From contig NC_059537.1 in the NCBI RefSeq assembly GCF_905220415.1, positions 5,989,622 to 6,053,621 on the forward strand: 64,000 bases of DNA, read 5' to 3'. Positions 12,601 to 25,600 of the stretch are shown here, piece by piece. The position numbers and the translations under genes were made by a program. Origin of the DNA: Colias croceus (Eukaryota; Arthropoda; Insecta; Lepidoptera; Pieridae). A model generated the notes under the pieces. The model did no database searches, was not told the DNA's origin, and was given only the letters and a program-made list of their open reading frames with translations. How positions within the stretch are numbered: position 1 is the first letter of the stretch; the number at the start of each line of letters is the position of its first letter.

Positions 12601-13490
12601 CGGTGCATTAATATTTAAGTCACAAAGTAATATTTGGGGCACGTAATAGAATTTATAAGTTGATTGAAAATCGACAACAAATTTAATCATCAATGAAAAA
12701 TACAATAATAAGTACACATGATTTTAGATAGTTTTAGGAAAGATAAAGTAAAGCCGCCAGAATAAAGAAACTCGAAATGTTTTGCATATTATTATGATTT
12801 TGTGGACTAAGAAGTTCAAGGGACCATTATATTAATTTTATATTGAAGATTTAAAAAGGGCAATAATATGATGAGGGAATAAAAAAAACTAAGCGACTGA
12901 CTCTTTTAATAACTTGAGCGTTATGTAGCGTATGAGTACGCGAAAAATTAATTAAAATAACGACGAATATTGGTTTATAATAAATTGTACGAACGACCGT
13001 ACTTAAAGTGGGATATAAATAACCCATTTCAGGTAATAGAGTTAAAAAAAATTCAAACCGTGCGTCTAACGATTTTTCCTCGATTGAGATAAAAATTTCA
13101 CTTTAAGAGAGGTTTTGTTAGCTGCTTTAATACTGATTATTGATTTTGTTTTATTAATTACAGATTATTTTATGTTTCGAAGGATTTTTAGGATTTCGAA
13201 TTCATATGATGATTATTTTGTTTTTTGTGCGTTTAATTTAAGTAAATGCATATAACTTTATTTTTTCGGAATATATTGTTTCTTTTAATTATTACCTATT
13301 CTTAAACTCAAACTCAAACATTTATTTATTCAATTAGACTTATTTAAGATGCACTTTCGAATCGGCATTTCATATTTTTAACATTATATATATTTTCTAT
13401 TGTGTCTGTGGTTCCGGGGCATCAACATTGAATAATATTTGTAGTTTCTAGACTAACTAACAAGATAATTTATTAGTCATCTTTCTACAA

Positions 13491-13710
13491 TCTACACTTA
13501 CTAATATTATAAAGAGGAAAACTTTGTTTGTTTGATTGTAATGAATAGGCTCATAAACTACTGGACCGATTTTAAAAATTCTTTCACCATTCGAAAGCTA
13601 CATTATCAACGAGTAACATAGGCTTGGTTTTATCCCGGAAATCCCACGGGAACGGGAACTATGCAGGTTTTTCTTTGAAAACGCGGGCGAAGCCGCAGGC
13701 GGAAAGCTAG
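13491..13710 (+). mobile_element. Non-autonomous Helitron-like element (Lep1 type)
   Basis: Starts TCTACACTTACTAATATTAT after an A. Near the end lies the ACGCGGGCGAAGCCGCAGGC hairpin, then GGAAAGCTAG followed by T. Confidence 0.85.
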
Positions 13711-15354
13711 TATCAGATAAAGATGTTATGGGTATATTTTGTTTGTGATAAGTTTGATCTGATTTTGTTTCAAATGTATTGGTTTAAAGGTAGGTTGGGT
13801 AGCATTAGAAGCCTTTGTTTGCAAGTTAAGCTGTTTCTTGTTGAAAATTTATGCTGTCTTTAGTTCTGGTCTTTGTTACTTATTATTGTTTTATGGCTCT
13901 TTTTATAAGTGTAATATGTAGTATAAAATTACTACTTTAATATTACAACTATAAAATGTTAGACCCTACTTGATGTGAAGTAAATGTGTCTAGAAGAATG
14001 GATAAATTATGTCTGCTTCTAATACACAATGTTATTTTTACTGGCTACTTTGAAATTAAAGACTTCTTACCGGATTTAAAATGTGATGTATTCATTATAT
14101 TATTATTTAACTTGACGTTTTGAAATCATTACAGCAAACGGTACAAAAATTATTTCATTATTAGATAAGTACGGGACAGTCCCTGATCCCTGTATCTATA
14201 TGCACCAAAGGTAAAGCTAAATAAACACAAAACCACTAATTAAACATGCAATCAAAGACAAATCAGTCCAAAAACTATAAAAAGTACTGTTTATTCTATA
14301 TACTGCTCATAAATTTATATTAACTAGTTACTATTCATTCAAATTTCAAAAATTTATATTTAAACTTTTCATGAAAATGCTTCTTCATAATATTTTTTAA
14401 CTGATTTAAATACAGCAACTCCATCCAGAACAACAGACCCGGCTTAAATTTACAAGTGGAACTGAATTAATTTCATCCCTGGTGCATTATAAATTTCAAT
14501 GCAAATACTGCATTTTCAATAATAATGTTAGCCTTTTAATAAATTTTAACACATCCTCTTCGTGTGTATCGTATACCTACTAAATTATCGTATATCTATT
14601 AAATTTTATTTATTCGTGCCGACATCAATACCCTATATTTTAATCTCCCGCAGTGATTAATTTAGCCTACATTTTAATTGAATTAGGATGGATTATGAAC
14701 AATACAAGAACAAAGTATATATGTATAGACTGAATAAAGCTATAATTTTCTCCATTGATTAACATAAAAACCCGGTTTCCATGAAAAAAATAGATACGGG
14801 CGTAATAGCCAACAATAAAAATATACGCACAAGATATACATGACATAATGATTCTTATCACTTACCGGTGAATTTTTATCACTGTATTCCCAAAACTAAT
14901 CTACACAGACTTTGATATTACTGTTCATAAATCCAAAAAATGTATAAAAATCAGTCTTGTTTAGAGTTTAGTAGGTTAGCTCATAACTGTCGGCTGTCAT
15001 TATAAACTATAAAGCGTCAAGCCGTCATCCCGTCAAACAAACGCTAAACTTCTTTTATTTTAAATTATCCGGATACTACACTTTTGGAACCGATGTTTCG
15101 ATTTGGCATTTTCATCAGGCAGATTTATTTTTGATGTGATTTTTGAAGTGAAACTTCTTTATCGGGGTTGGAAAAAAATTTACTTCTGACTCAATACAAA
15201 CCATAGCATGACCCGTTACCCCATGCATTCCATATCAATTCAATATCGACTTTATGTTGTATACCATACTAATATGCTCTGTGATACTAATATTCTAATA
15301 GGAAGGTAGCCACATAACAACTACTCTGTTGTAATTCTCTCACATAAACATTTT

Positions 15355-15434
15355 TTTTATTGAGAATTGGGAAGCGCTTGACCACAATCTCGCCTGATAT
15401 CGCCTGAGCTGAGATGTGGTCTAAGATGGAAGGA
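15355..15434. mobile_element. Lepidopteran LINE/SINE fragment
   Basis: Contains GGGAAGCGCTTGACCACAAT followed by CTCGCCTGAT and GATGTGGTCTAAGATGGA, a common high-copy moth repeat tail. Degraded. Confidence 0.45.
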
Positions 15435-16089
15435 ACCGATTCACTCTACACGTATACATACTATAGAATACGTAGAAACTTTTTTAGGCGCGTTGGGAGT
15501 GAAATTTATAGGTCGCGTCATGGCAAAACAATCACGTCATGGAGTAAGGCGACGATTTTGGTCTCTTTAAGGTGATTGCTACGATCTGTTCCCAGCCAAT
15601 GTCCCGCTAGATGGCGCTGAATTCTACATTTCTAGTTTATTTGAATTTTTTGCGTAATTGGAAAAGATTAAGGTCGTAGGAATAGTCATGGCGATTACTG
15701 AATATTATATTTTATTTAAATATGTCATATCATTGCCTTAAAATCCACCCAATTCGGTAAAACCATGCGTTTTAACATCTGTCATTGCATACAGGGTCGT
15801 TTACACACACAGACGTATACAAAAATGATAAAGATTGAACTCTAGATGGCGTGAATGTAAAACAAGTTTGGCGTGTATGTATTTGAGTAGTTAGTAGCAT
15901 ATTATATTCTGAATTTCTGATCCATGCCTATTCACTCAAAACTACCTAATAACACTAATGATTTGTAACAGTAAATTATTTCAATAGGTAGGTATTTGAA
16001 CATTTCCCAACAAGACGTAAGAATAATTATTCGTAGGTATACAAGAGACAATAACAAATCTAATACACTATTTATTATTTTATTATTTA

Positions 16090-16436
16090 CTAGCGGTCCG
16101 CCCCGGCTTCGCCCGTGGTACATGTTTACGTTTTCTCTCCATAAGAAGTAAGAACCATCCTCGTACTTCAAGGAATATAATAAAAAAAGAATTATCGAAA
16201 TCGGTGCAGCCGTTCTCGAGTTATGCGCTTACCAACACATTTTGCGATTCATTTTTATATTAGACTAGCGGTCCGCCCCGGCTTCGCCCGTGGTACATGT
16301 TTACGTTTTCTCTACATAAGAACCATCCTCGTACTTCAAGGAATATAATAAAAAAAGAATTATCGAAATTGGTTCAGCCGTTCTCGAGTTATGCGCTTAC
16401 CAACACATTTTGCAATTCATTTATATATATATAAGA
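16090..16436 (-). mobile_element. Two tandem Helitron-like copies
   Basis: Two head-to-tail copies (16090-16264 and 16265-16436), each starting CTAGCGGTCCGCCCCGGCTT on the plus strand (the 3' end on minus). They are nearly identical, differing by a 9-base block (AGAAGTAAG region) and point changes. The outer flanks are A and T. Confidence 0.85.
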
Positions 16437-18106
16437 TTATGTGAAAATAACCAGGAAGGTGAAAAACATATTTACGAAAACATAGTAACATATGGCTGTC
16501 GCTACAATAATTATATTTCAATTTTATCTTTTTATACCTAGTAGAACTGGCCGACGAATAAAAAAAATCGTATTAGAATACAATATATTACGGAACAAAA
16601 AAAGGATTGTAACTGAATTAGGTAGGTATGTTTGTTTCTGGGCGCACCGTTTTCGACGACGCGACGCGACGCGCGACGTAAGCGTATAGGTATAGGTACC
16701 TACTTTGCTAAAACAAACTAATAAAATTGTGTGTCTGTCTGAAAATTCGGAAAAGCATATTTTGCAAGTTTGTGATTACTTTGATAGTTTACCGATTTAT
16801 AATAATTGTAATTGTAATTGTATAATATATAATTTGCAATGTGGTGAAATTTCATAAAAATCACGGGCCAATTTTTTGTTTTGAATCCCACCGAAAATAT
16901 AATTGCGTTATTAGAATAATTAATTACTATACCTACCCACGATCAATTATTACAATATAGTCTCAAATGCATACTAGAGAAATATTGCAATTTGATTCAA
17001 TTAAAATGCATAGCATACAAAAATAAATTCACAACACAAGAAATTCCGCGCGCAAATCATAGCGCGTGTCAATGAAATCAAGAATGTTTTATATCAAGCC
17101 GACGCGGACGAGCGACGACGCGACGCCGAACAAAAGTACCTACGACGGACGACCACGCTTCGAGTTGCCAAACACACAGCCAAACAACAATAATGAGTAA
17201 TAAATTGTTTACAAAAAAAACAAGTTTTCCATTTTTCTGTATGAGTAGACAGAACTTCAAAACGCCACCTGCTACGGTTTATATTATGAACGATGGTTAT
17301 AAAAATAAAAGTTATATTTGTTGGTGTAAACTATTTTATTGATCAATAATTTTGGAATTTAAAACTGTCAACATTGATTACAATAAAACGCAGTTTTATT
17401 TTATTACACTATTGTTTTTTTATCAAAACATGTATTTGAAGTACCATATAATATTATGCTGATCCAAGCATTTTCACTCAAAACTAATATCACTAATGAT
17501 TTGTAAAAGTAAATTATTTCAATATACATTTCATAACCAACAAGTAAGAATAATTATTATTATTCCTACCTACAACAACAAACCTAAAACACTATTTACT
17601 ATGGGAAAATAACCAGGAAGGTGAAAAACATTATATTATTATTTACGATTTCGACGCACTCGACTTTTAGTAAAATATAGTAGGTAAACATAATATTATG
17701 GTTTTGATTTTTGCTACTAGTATAAGAAAACTGCGTGTTCAAACTACTTGTTTGTCTGTCTGAAAATTCGGAAGTACTTTGGTAGTTTACCGATTTATAA
17801 TAATATTGTATATATCGTTGTTTAAAAAATATTCAAACACAATAAAATATGATATACTGATTTATCACTGGTTTCAGTGATGAACTGATGAGTCAATGTT
17901 AGCCACTATACTTTCGTCATACGTGTGTTATGTGTATGATTGATGTGATTTGCAACGTGGTGATATTTCAGAAAAATCACGGGTCAAATTGTCCCACCGA
18001 AAATATAACTGCGTTATAAGAATAACTATACCTACGATAAATTATACATAATACAATATAGTCTCAAATGCATACTAGTGAAATATTTTATTTGAATCAA
18101 TAAAAT

Positions 18107-18131
18107 AAAAAAAAAAAAAAAAAAAAAAAAT
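18107..18131. repeat. Poly-A run
   Basis: About 24 consecutive A residues in unit B of the triplicated segment. Length may be unreliable in assembly. Confidence 0.7.
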
Positions 18132-18495
18132 AATACAAAAATAAATTCACAACACAAGAAAATCCGCGCGCAAATCATAGCGCGTGACAATGAAATCAAG
18201 AACTTTCGAGCCGACGCGGACGCGACGCGGACGACGAAGGAGCCTAACAAAAGTACCTACAATCATAGGCGGCTCGTGACAAAATTGTATGGCCGTGTTC
18301 ACTTGAAATAAAACAACGAAAATAGGTACCTACAATAGCGTTAGCAGTACAAAAAAAATGAGCACCACATTATAAATGTCTATTTAATATTTATACACTA
18401 AAAATTATAGAGTATTTCAAAACGAATTCAATTATTATTTAGCAATAATTAGAAAATCCCCGAATTTGCATTCGTGATCGTATTCATAGTGTTTG

Positions 18496-18570
18496 TCTAC
18501 ACTAATATTATAAAGAGGAAAACTTTGTTTGTTTGTTTGATTGTAATGAATAGGCTCATAAACTACTGGA
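18496..18570 (+). mobile_element. Truncated Helitron 5' end
   Basis: Matches the first about 75 bases of the element at 13491 (TCTACACTAATATTATAAAG to CATAAACTACTGGAC), then breaks off abruptly into unit C of the triplicated segment. Confidence 0.75.
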
Positions 18571-19317
18571 CATTTTACCAATGTTTGCAAGTTTGTGATT
18601 ACTTTGATAGTTTACCGATTTATAATAATTGTATACTTATATCATTGTTTAAAAATATTCAAACACAATATGATATAGGTACTGATTTATCACTGGTTTC
18701 AGTGATGAACTGATGAGTCAATGTTAGCCACAATACTAATCACTTTCGTCATACATGTGTATGAACTATGATTGATGTGATTTGCAATGTGGTGAAATTT
18801 CATAAAAATCACGGGCCAATTTTTTGTTTTGAATCCCACCGAAAATACATATATTACTAATTGCGTTATTAGAATAATTAATTACTATACCCACGATCAA
18901 TTATTACAATTTACAATATAGTCTCAAATGCATACTAGAGAAACATTGCAATTTGAATCAATTAAAATGCATAGCATACAAAAATAAATTCACAACACAA
19001 GAAATTCCGCGCGCAAATCATAGCGCGTGTCAATGAAATCAAGAATGTAATTTATATCAAGCCGACGACGACGCCGAACTAAAGTACCTACAGTACCATT
19101 TACCTTCAGTGTACAATACAGTTTACAGACCTACGACGGACGAACAATAATGAGTAATAAATTGTTTACAAAAAAAAACATAGTTTCTAAGGTCATTAGT
19201 TTTATTTTATTTTATTGTTATTTTCTTTGAACGATTGGAAATGAAATTACTCAATTTTTACATAGAACTTTGATTTATTAGAATTATGCTCATTATGTAT
19301 AAGATAACGAACGCGAA

Positions 19318-19419
19318 TGCACGACATCTAGCGCGTCTTATGTCTAAACATCGCCTTTCGTTTAGACATTGACGCGCTAGATCTGTAATAAGTATATAGT
19401 CTATGCGCTAGATGTCGTG
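19318..19419. repeat. Nested inverted repeats around GCGCTAGAT
   Basis: ATCTAGCGCGTC (from 19327) with TGTCTAAAC pairs with GTTTAGACA and GACGCGCTAGAT (to 19382). A third copy, GCGCTAGATGTCGTGC (to 19420), also pairs with the leftmost GCACGACATCTAGCGC. Confidence 0.8.
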
Positions 19420-19815
19420 CTTTATGTCGTGTTTCGCTTGGCAAAAGTCACGCACACTACTGTAGAAGTGTCAAATTTTTCCGGTATTTTACTGTTGTTT
19501 TTCTAAGTAAATATTGTAAATTATTGATTAAAAAGGTCGAACGCGCACACATTTCATTATAGAGAAGTGATAAAATGATTAGTTTTAAAGAAATAGTGTC
19601 TGTGTTAAGTGTTTAGAGGTAATCAAAAATGTATGGAGGGACGGTCGGAACATCCACCTTAAATCTTGCCAAAGAAATTTCACTATAAACACGCACGCAT
19701 GTAATTTTTATTGATCACCATAGGGGGAGAATTACAAAATAATGGTATAATCATATTATAATACTCGATAGATAGCATATGTAAAAATAAAACAAAACAT
19801 TTTATAAAAATCATT

Positions 19816-22536
19816 TTTATTACCACGTCCACATCAATCTACCTGCTACAAGCACAAAGCTACGGAACCCATCACAACATCAAAACTATCATAAAATATG
19901 TGCTGATTATGCTGCATTAAAGGCACAATAATATTGTTCAACAGCCCAGTGCTCTTTGTGACTTACAAATACTTTGTTTTAAAATATAATAAAATAGTGT
20001 AATATGCATAATTTACAAAATAGGCACATAATCTTTGGATATCCAACACTCTCTAAACTATTCATAAAAATTTCAATGGATAACAATTTTTTCATTTAAT
20101 TTACATTACAAACTAAACATTTTACAAAATATGTCATAAATATACATAATATACTAGTTTCTGATTGTTCTGTAGTAAGTATAACATTATTTAACCCAAA
20201 TATATTTCTTTAAATTATCCCTTATATACAACCAACTATGTCATTATAATTTGATCTTATCAACCTCCTTTTAACCTCTCATTAGAAAACCATATCCACA
20301 AATCATTGGAAAAAATAACTGGAATTATAAATTCAAATCTACAGCCACGATTTTTTATATCTACTTATAGTTTCGTTCTTGATCACAACATTAGAATTGG
20401 AGCTATTAAGCTAGAACACGACTAAAAGCAAAAAATACAACTATTCTTACATTCTATAATCTATATTATGCCCAATTAAACGAGATAAAGAATTTAAATA
20501 ATCTTTTGACGGTTTAAAACATTTTTATCTTACTTTACAATACAAAAATATACAAAACTGTCAGTTAAACCAACCAGAAACTGTAACTGTGGGTATATAA
20601 TACAGAAATTATTGTTTTGATCCTATCACCTCAAAAACAATCACAATACAAATGAACTTGTTCAGAAAATAAAAGCGACCGCGACCGTTTTCTACCCACT
20701 TTCCTGTACCAATTTAAGCAACAACATAAATTGAGTTGATAAGCTTTACGACATTAATGCGTATGAAAGAATGATAGAATATAACAAACGTTACTATTGC
20801 AATGCAACTTGGTACTGATCAATCCGAACGTATATATGTACGTTTTTTTTATCTCGTTTCGTTGGCCTTACAATAATTAGTTTTCATGTTTATTATATAA
20901 ACAAAAATACACTTATTCTAATTCCATATTCTAGTATGTACTGTATACAATAATGTAAAAAATGTTACAAATACAGCAATCTGAACATTATCAGACATTA
21001 AAATGTCTGTCTAGGTTTCCTTTAATTATAAAATTTTATTCCATAAAGGAACAAAGCCATTGGAATGAGTGTATAGACTAATAGCTCTTTATTCCAAGAG
21101 CAGCGAAGGCAAAACACTATAAAGTTGACAAAAAAGATTAGAATTTAGATAAACACCCTTGGTTCCTTATATCATTACATAGTTGATAGTGTTAAATTTG
21201 TTAAAATATTATGGTTCAAAAAGATGTTATGTTTGCCTATATTTTTATTCTGTTAGTAATGTAGATCACCCTGGAAAAGCTTGATAAAAAATGACCATGT
21301 TCCTCTATGGAAGAGGCTTAAAAACATGGAGGAATATCTAATTAATATTAATTTCTAGATTAGGTCTTTTTTTCAATTCATACATGATTAAGTTACAAAA
21401 ATAATATAATAAATGTACCATTATTATGTAGTATCAAGAAAACGATTTCAAATGTGCGTAATAGTTAAGGTAGAGTGTAATTTTAATTGATTCTTCTGAA
21501 ACATACATATAAGATACATATTATGACTTATGAGTTTATGCATTTAAGAGGTTTTATGAAGAACCTGAAAATAGTACCTCGTTTTACAAAAAATACATGT
21601 TTTTTTCGACATTCGCATTTTTTATTTTTATTTATTTACATTCAAAATGTGAAGTCAGCTCAATATGGTATGTACCTACCCACTGTGTTTCCTACATTTT
21701 TAGGAATTCCCACTATATACAAAAAGTTTTATTTCATAGTTCAAACATGATTTTACATGAATATTTAAAGTACTCTTTTGGATATTCATCTCAAATTCAT
21801 ATATCTTCAGAATCGTTAGATGAATAACAAAAGTTCCTATACATTTGAAACGTACATTTTTAAGTCTTTGACTGAACATTTTGAGCGAGATGGCAAAATC
21901 TTTATCCAAAACATTATAATATGAAAATCATTCTACAATTCTATTACCTACATATCTTATTTATTATCTTACCTACAGACGTAAATGCTATTTAGTCATA
22001 TGTTTTATTACCTACTTAAATATGTATGTTGTAATCAACAAAATATTAGATACATAATATTATAAAATATATGGTTTTACAATTTTTATTGGCCCACAGA
22101 TAAAAACAAAGGCAACTTGCTGTATAAGATAAAAATTATAAAATTGTCTCCTTTATTTTCTTTATGCACTCAGTATGCTCGGATAAGAGTATTTAACTTT
22201 GATTTTAACATTTCTTTTGTTATAGATTATTTATATTCATGTAAAAACTACACTTTTCACTTGAAATCATTATAAAATTAAATAAATAAAAAAATTAAAT
22301 CGATAATACGATTAAAATATATAATATTGTATTATGTACTCATACGATAAAATCTTAATGGACATTATTGCCGTTTTAAGTTTTGATTCAACTTCAATGT
22401 TTTGTTAAAATGTAAAATCAGCCATAATATTATAATAATAAAAGGCTGTATATTGCTTGTATATGAAAAAAATTTCAATTGACCAGAGTCAATAAGTGGT
22501 GTCAAAAATATTGTAATCCCTGTGTTTTGGGGAGTT
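19816..22536 (-). other. Naprt 3' flank / possible long 3' UTR
   Basis: This 2.7-kb A+T-rich stretch has no supported coding frame and no transposon I recognise, unlike the DNA on either side. Minus-strand AATAAA signals occur near 22152 and 19816. A long 3' UTR is one reading; plain intergenic DNA is equally possible. Confidence 0.25.
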
Positions 22537-22614
22537 TCAGGATAGTTCACCAATTGGTGCGTTCTGAAGCCACAAATCATGTATGAAATTGTAGAGATCA
22601 TCACTTACTGCAAC
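22537..22614 (-). CDS. Naprt: Naprt exon 11 (stop codon)
   Basis: It encodes VAVSDDLYNFIHDLWLQNAP, then IGELS and TGA at 22537-22539. Acceptor TTTTTTACAG. Confidence 0.95.
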   Translation of the reverse strand, partial: VAVSDDLYNFIHDLWLQNAPIGELS

Positions 22615-25600
22615 CTGTAAAAAATATTTTATATAAAAATTCTACTTATAGAAATGGCAATGGTTCTGGATTAAAATATTATCATACTAGATTTCCGCCC
22701 GCGGCTTCGCCCGCGTTTGCAAAGGAAAACCCGCATAGTTCCCGTTCCCTTGGGTTTTCAGGGATAAAAACTATCCTATGTGTTAATCCAAGTTACCCTC
22801 TATATGTGTGCTTAATTTCATTGTAATCGGTTCAGTAGTTTTTACGTGAAAGAGTAACAAACATCCATACATCCATACAAACTTTCGCATTTATAATATT
22901 AGTAGAATTCTCATACTCACTAGCCGATGGACTAGACTTTACTCATATATTAATAGTTTAATGAGAACGGTCGTAAATGTACAAAAAAACAACAACTTTT
23001 CAAACATGAAAAATATTTTGGACAACACATTTTTTTACAAATGTTGCAAAATAAGTAAGTCATGAAATAAAAACTATACCTTATAAGGTGTAGGGTTTAG
23101 ACTCCTCTTAATATCTTGCCTCAGAGTTCTTAGGGAAGCCTGCACTCTCTCACGCACTTCTGACAGTGGTTTTGGTGGGTATGTAATTTGACCATCTTTC
23201 CAATATATCTGTAAGTATAATGTTTTACTTTATAAGTGTACATTTTCTGGATTTCTATATTTGGTTGAACTGAACAAGTAAAAAATAAATATCAGAAAAA
23301 TTCTGCATCAATATAACCTTGTTATGTTGTTTTGTTTTAATTTAAATGATATAGAATACAAAATTAAGTTAGTTACTTATTTATCCGATTGCTAATCTGC
23401 ATGCTTAGATGAGGCAAGATGAAAATATTGCAAGATAAACATCACACAAAATATTAACTGACTGTCGCAAATGCAAAAACATTCAAAATATAGGGTTAGT
23501 TATCAATGACCGGCCAAATTTTCAGAAATGGTTCAGAATCGATAACATTTTCGATCTAATGAAAAAAAAAAGGTTTTTTTTTAAATTAGATTTCCTTCCT
23601 GTCCGCCACTAAAAAGCGATCGTGTGGACATTACAAAAGCACAATTCAGTTCAACAACCAAGATAGGTAGAAGTTAGCACACACATAAATTTGGCGATGT
23701 GCGCACGCACACAAGTGCATTGATTATCGCGTGTTTACGATTTAGGAAATTTTTAAGACATTTTCAAATGCTATTATTTTTTTTTATTCGACAATAATAT
23801 TTCAAATGTACCTTTGGTTTAATATCTAGATCTTAATTTTAAATTTTGGCTGGTCATTGAAAACTAAACGAATTGAAACTAACCCTGTATAGGCAGTATG
23901 TAAAAAAATATGCTCTTAAATTGGGTTAAAAAATACCTTATAAAGATGTTCCACTTTGCTAGGAATAACATAGGCCCTCTTGGATTCTTGGAACGGATGT
24001 CTACAGAGCACTTTCTGTCCGACTTCTGGTGCGGGTTCCGAAGACCGTTGTAATAAGTCTATTAACGCGTGACCATCGGCACCGAATAACCGATATGCCT
24101 GAAAAATAGAAGAAATAAGATAAATAAATAAATGTATTAGAGTACAAGGTATATATATAAATTGGACGAAAAACAATAATTTATAATTATTGTTATTGGA
24201 ACAACAAGCAGTTTATTCCTTGAACAGACATATACAGACATATCATTAAGGAATCCATACAAATATTATAAATGTGAAAGTAACTCTGTCTGTCTGTCTG
24301 TCTGTTACTCAATCACGCCTTAACTACTGAACCAATTTGCATGAAATTTGGTATAGAGATATTTTGATACCCGAGAAAGGACATAGGATAGGTTTTATCC
24401 CGGAAATCCTACGGGAACGGGTTTTTCTTTGTAAACGCGGGCGAAGCCGCTGGCGGAAAGCTAGTTAATATATAAATCCTAAATGGTTAAATCATCCTGG
24501 ACTTGTTGTATGTGTAAAAAAATTAGTGGTGAAGTATTTTATAAAATCTTAACATATAATGGAAAAATGTCTTCCAAGTCCCCATCAACAATTATATAAA
24601 GTATAGCATAGCAACATTATACACATAAATTTTCAAACACAACATGTTGTGTTTACATATTTATCTGTGCTGCCTTATCGTATCATAACGTGCTCATTTG
24701 TTTAATCTTTAAGTACGAGTCTCGGTGGAAAAATTACTGCATCGTAAAGTCGTAAATTATTAAAGATAAGCATTCGCAAATAGGAAGTGTAGGATAAATA
24801 TAAATTGCTTGTAGTGAAGAGGCAACATACAGCAAGTCTGTTAATAATGAATTAATGTTATGCAGGCCTATTGTTACTTTAGTGGTTCTTCACATTCAGG
24901 ATACATTGTATTATCCCACAGATAAAGAAGTATATATTTATAGAGTTCAATTAAGCCATTATTAGTGAGCCTTTTTACTTTTAACCCATTAAGCCCCAAG
25001 CGGCCCGATCGGTCCCAGACACAATAAATTTTCTATTGTGTCTGTGGTTCCGGGGCCTGAGTTATTACGGACATATTCAATGTAAATTATAATTGAAACT
25101 TTATCCTATAAGTTATAAGAAGTTTAACAATACTGAACTGGTAAAGAAAAAAATAGAATTGAGGAATAAATTAATAAAAAATATGTAAATTTATTTTTAA
25201 AATGAAACCAGCGACTAATACGCCTCATATGCTATACGCCTGTGACATGGCCACCACACTGTGATAATGAACATTATTAAAGATATGAGTTATATAAGTG
25301 ATAGTATGTGAAGATGTATTTCATGTTGACGTCATGACCTTCAGTTATCTGTGTTATTATAAAATGTTAAACCGGTACTGTCTAACGTTAATTTAGGTCA
25401 CAAACAGTAATTAGCGCTCGTAAGATTTTATGAATTATTTTAAACTTTGTCCTTGGATATTTTTCCAAATAATATGGAACACGAAACAAAACTACTACTA
25501 CTTCATCTCACTAGTATAAACTATCCTACTCTACTCTGTTGGATAGTGCTACTACTAATTGAGATCAAATAAACACCAACTTTAATAGTTAGGTATGCTT

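Larger units (their letters stand above)
15915..19160 (+). repeat. Triplicated segment (direct repeats of about 0.5-1.3 kb)
   Basis: Three directly repeated units: A about 15915-17260, B about 17460-18270, C about 18570-19160. All share AGTTTACCGATTTATAATAA, GTGGTGAAATTTCATAAAAA or close variants, CTCAAATGCATACTAG, and the CGCGCGCAAATCATAGCGCG block followed by GACGCGAC-rich sequence. Unit A is interrupted by a Helitron pair that unit B lacks. Unit C begins inside a truncated Helitron. Confidence 0.85.
12272..22536. other. Intergenic region between capt and Naprt
   Basis: About 10 kb dominated by transposon debris: a Helitron (13491-13710), a LINE/SINE fragment (15355-15434), the triplicated segment (15915-19160), and nested inverted repeats (19318-19419). 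The right third (19.8-22.5 kb) is repeat-poor. No coding gene is supported. Confidence 0.6.

Noticed and set aside
12424..12717. Minus-strand 97-codon open frame through the GC-rich patch
   Set aside because: Arg/Pro/Gly-rich product with no motif. It spans what looks like promoter or 5' UTR and owes its openness to G+C content.
18032..18250. 72-codon minus frame with poly-Phe
   Set aside because: Translation of a poly-A tract in a duplicated repeat unit.
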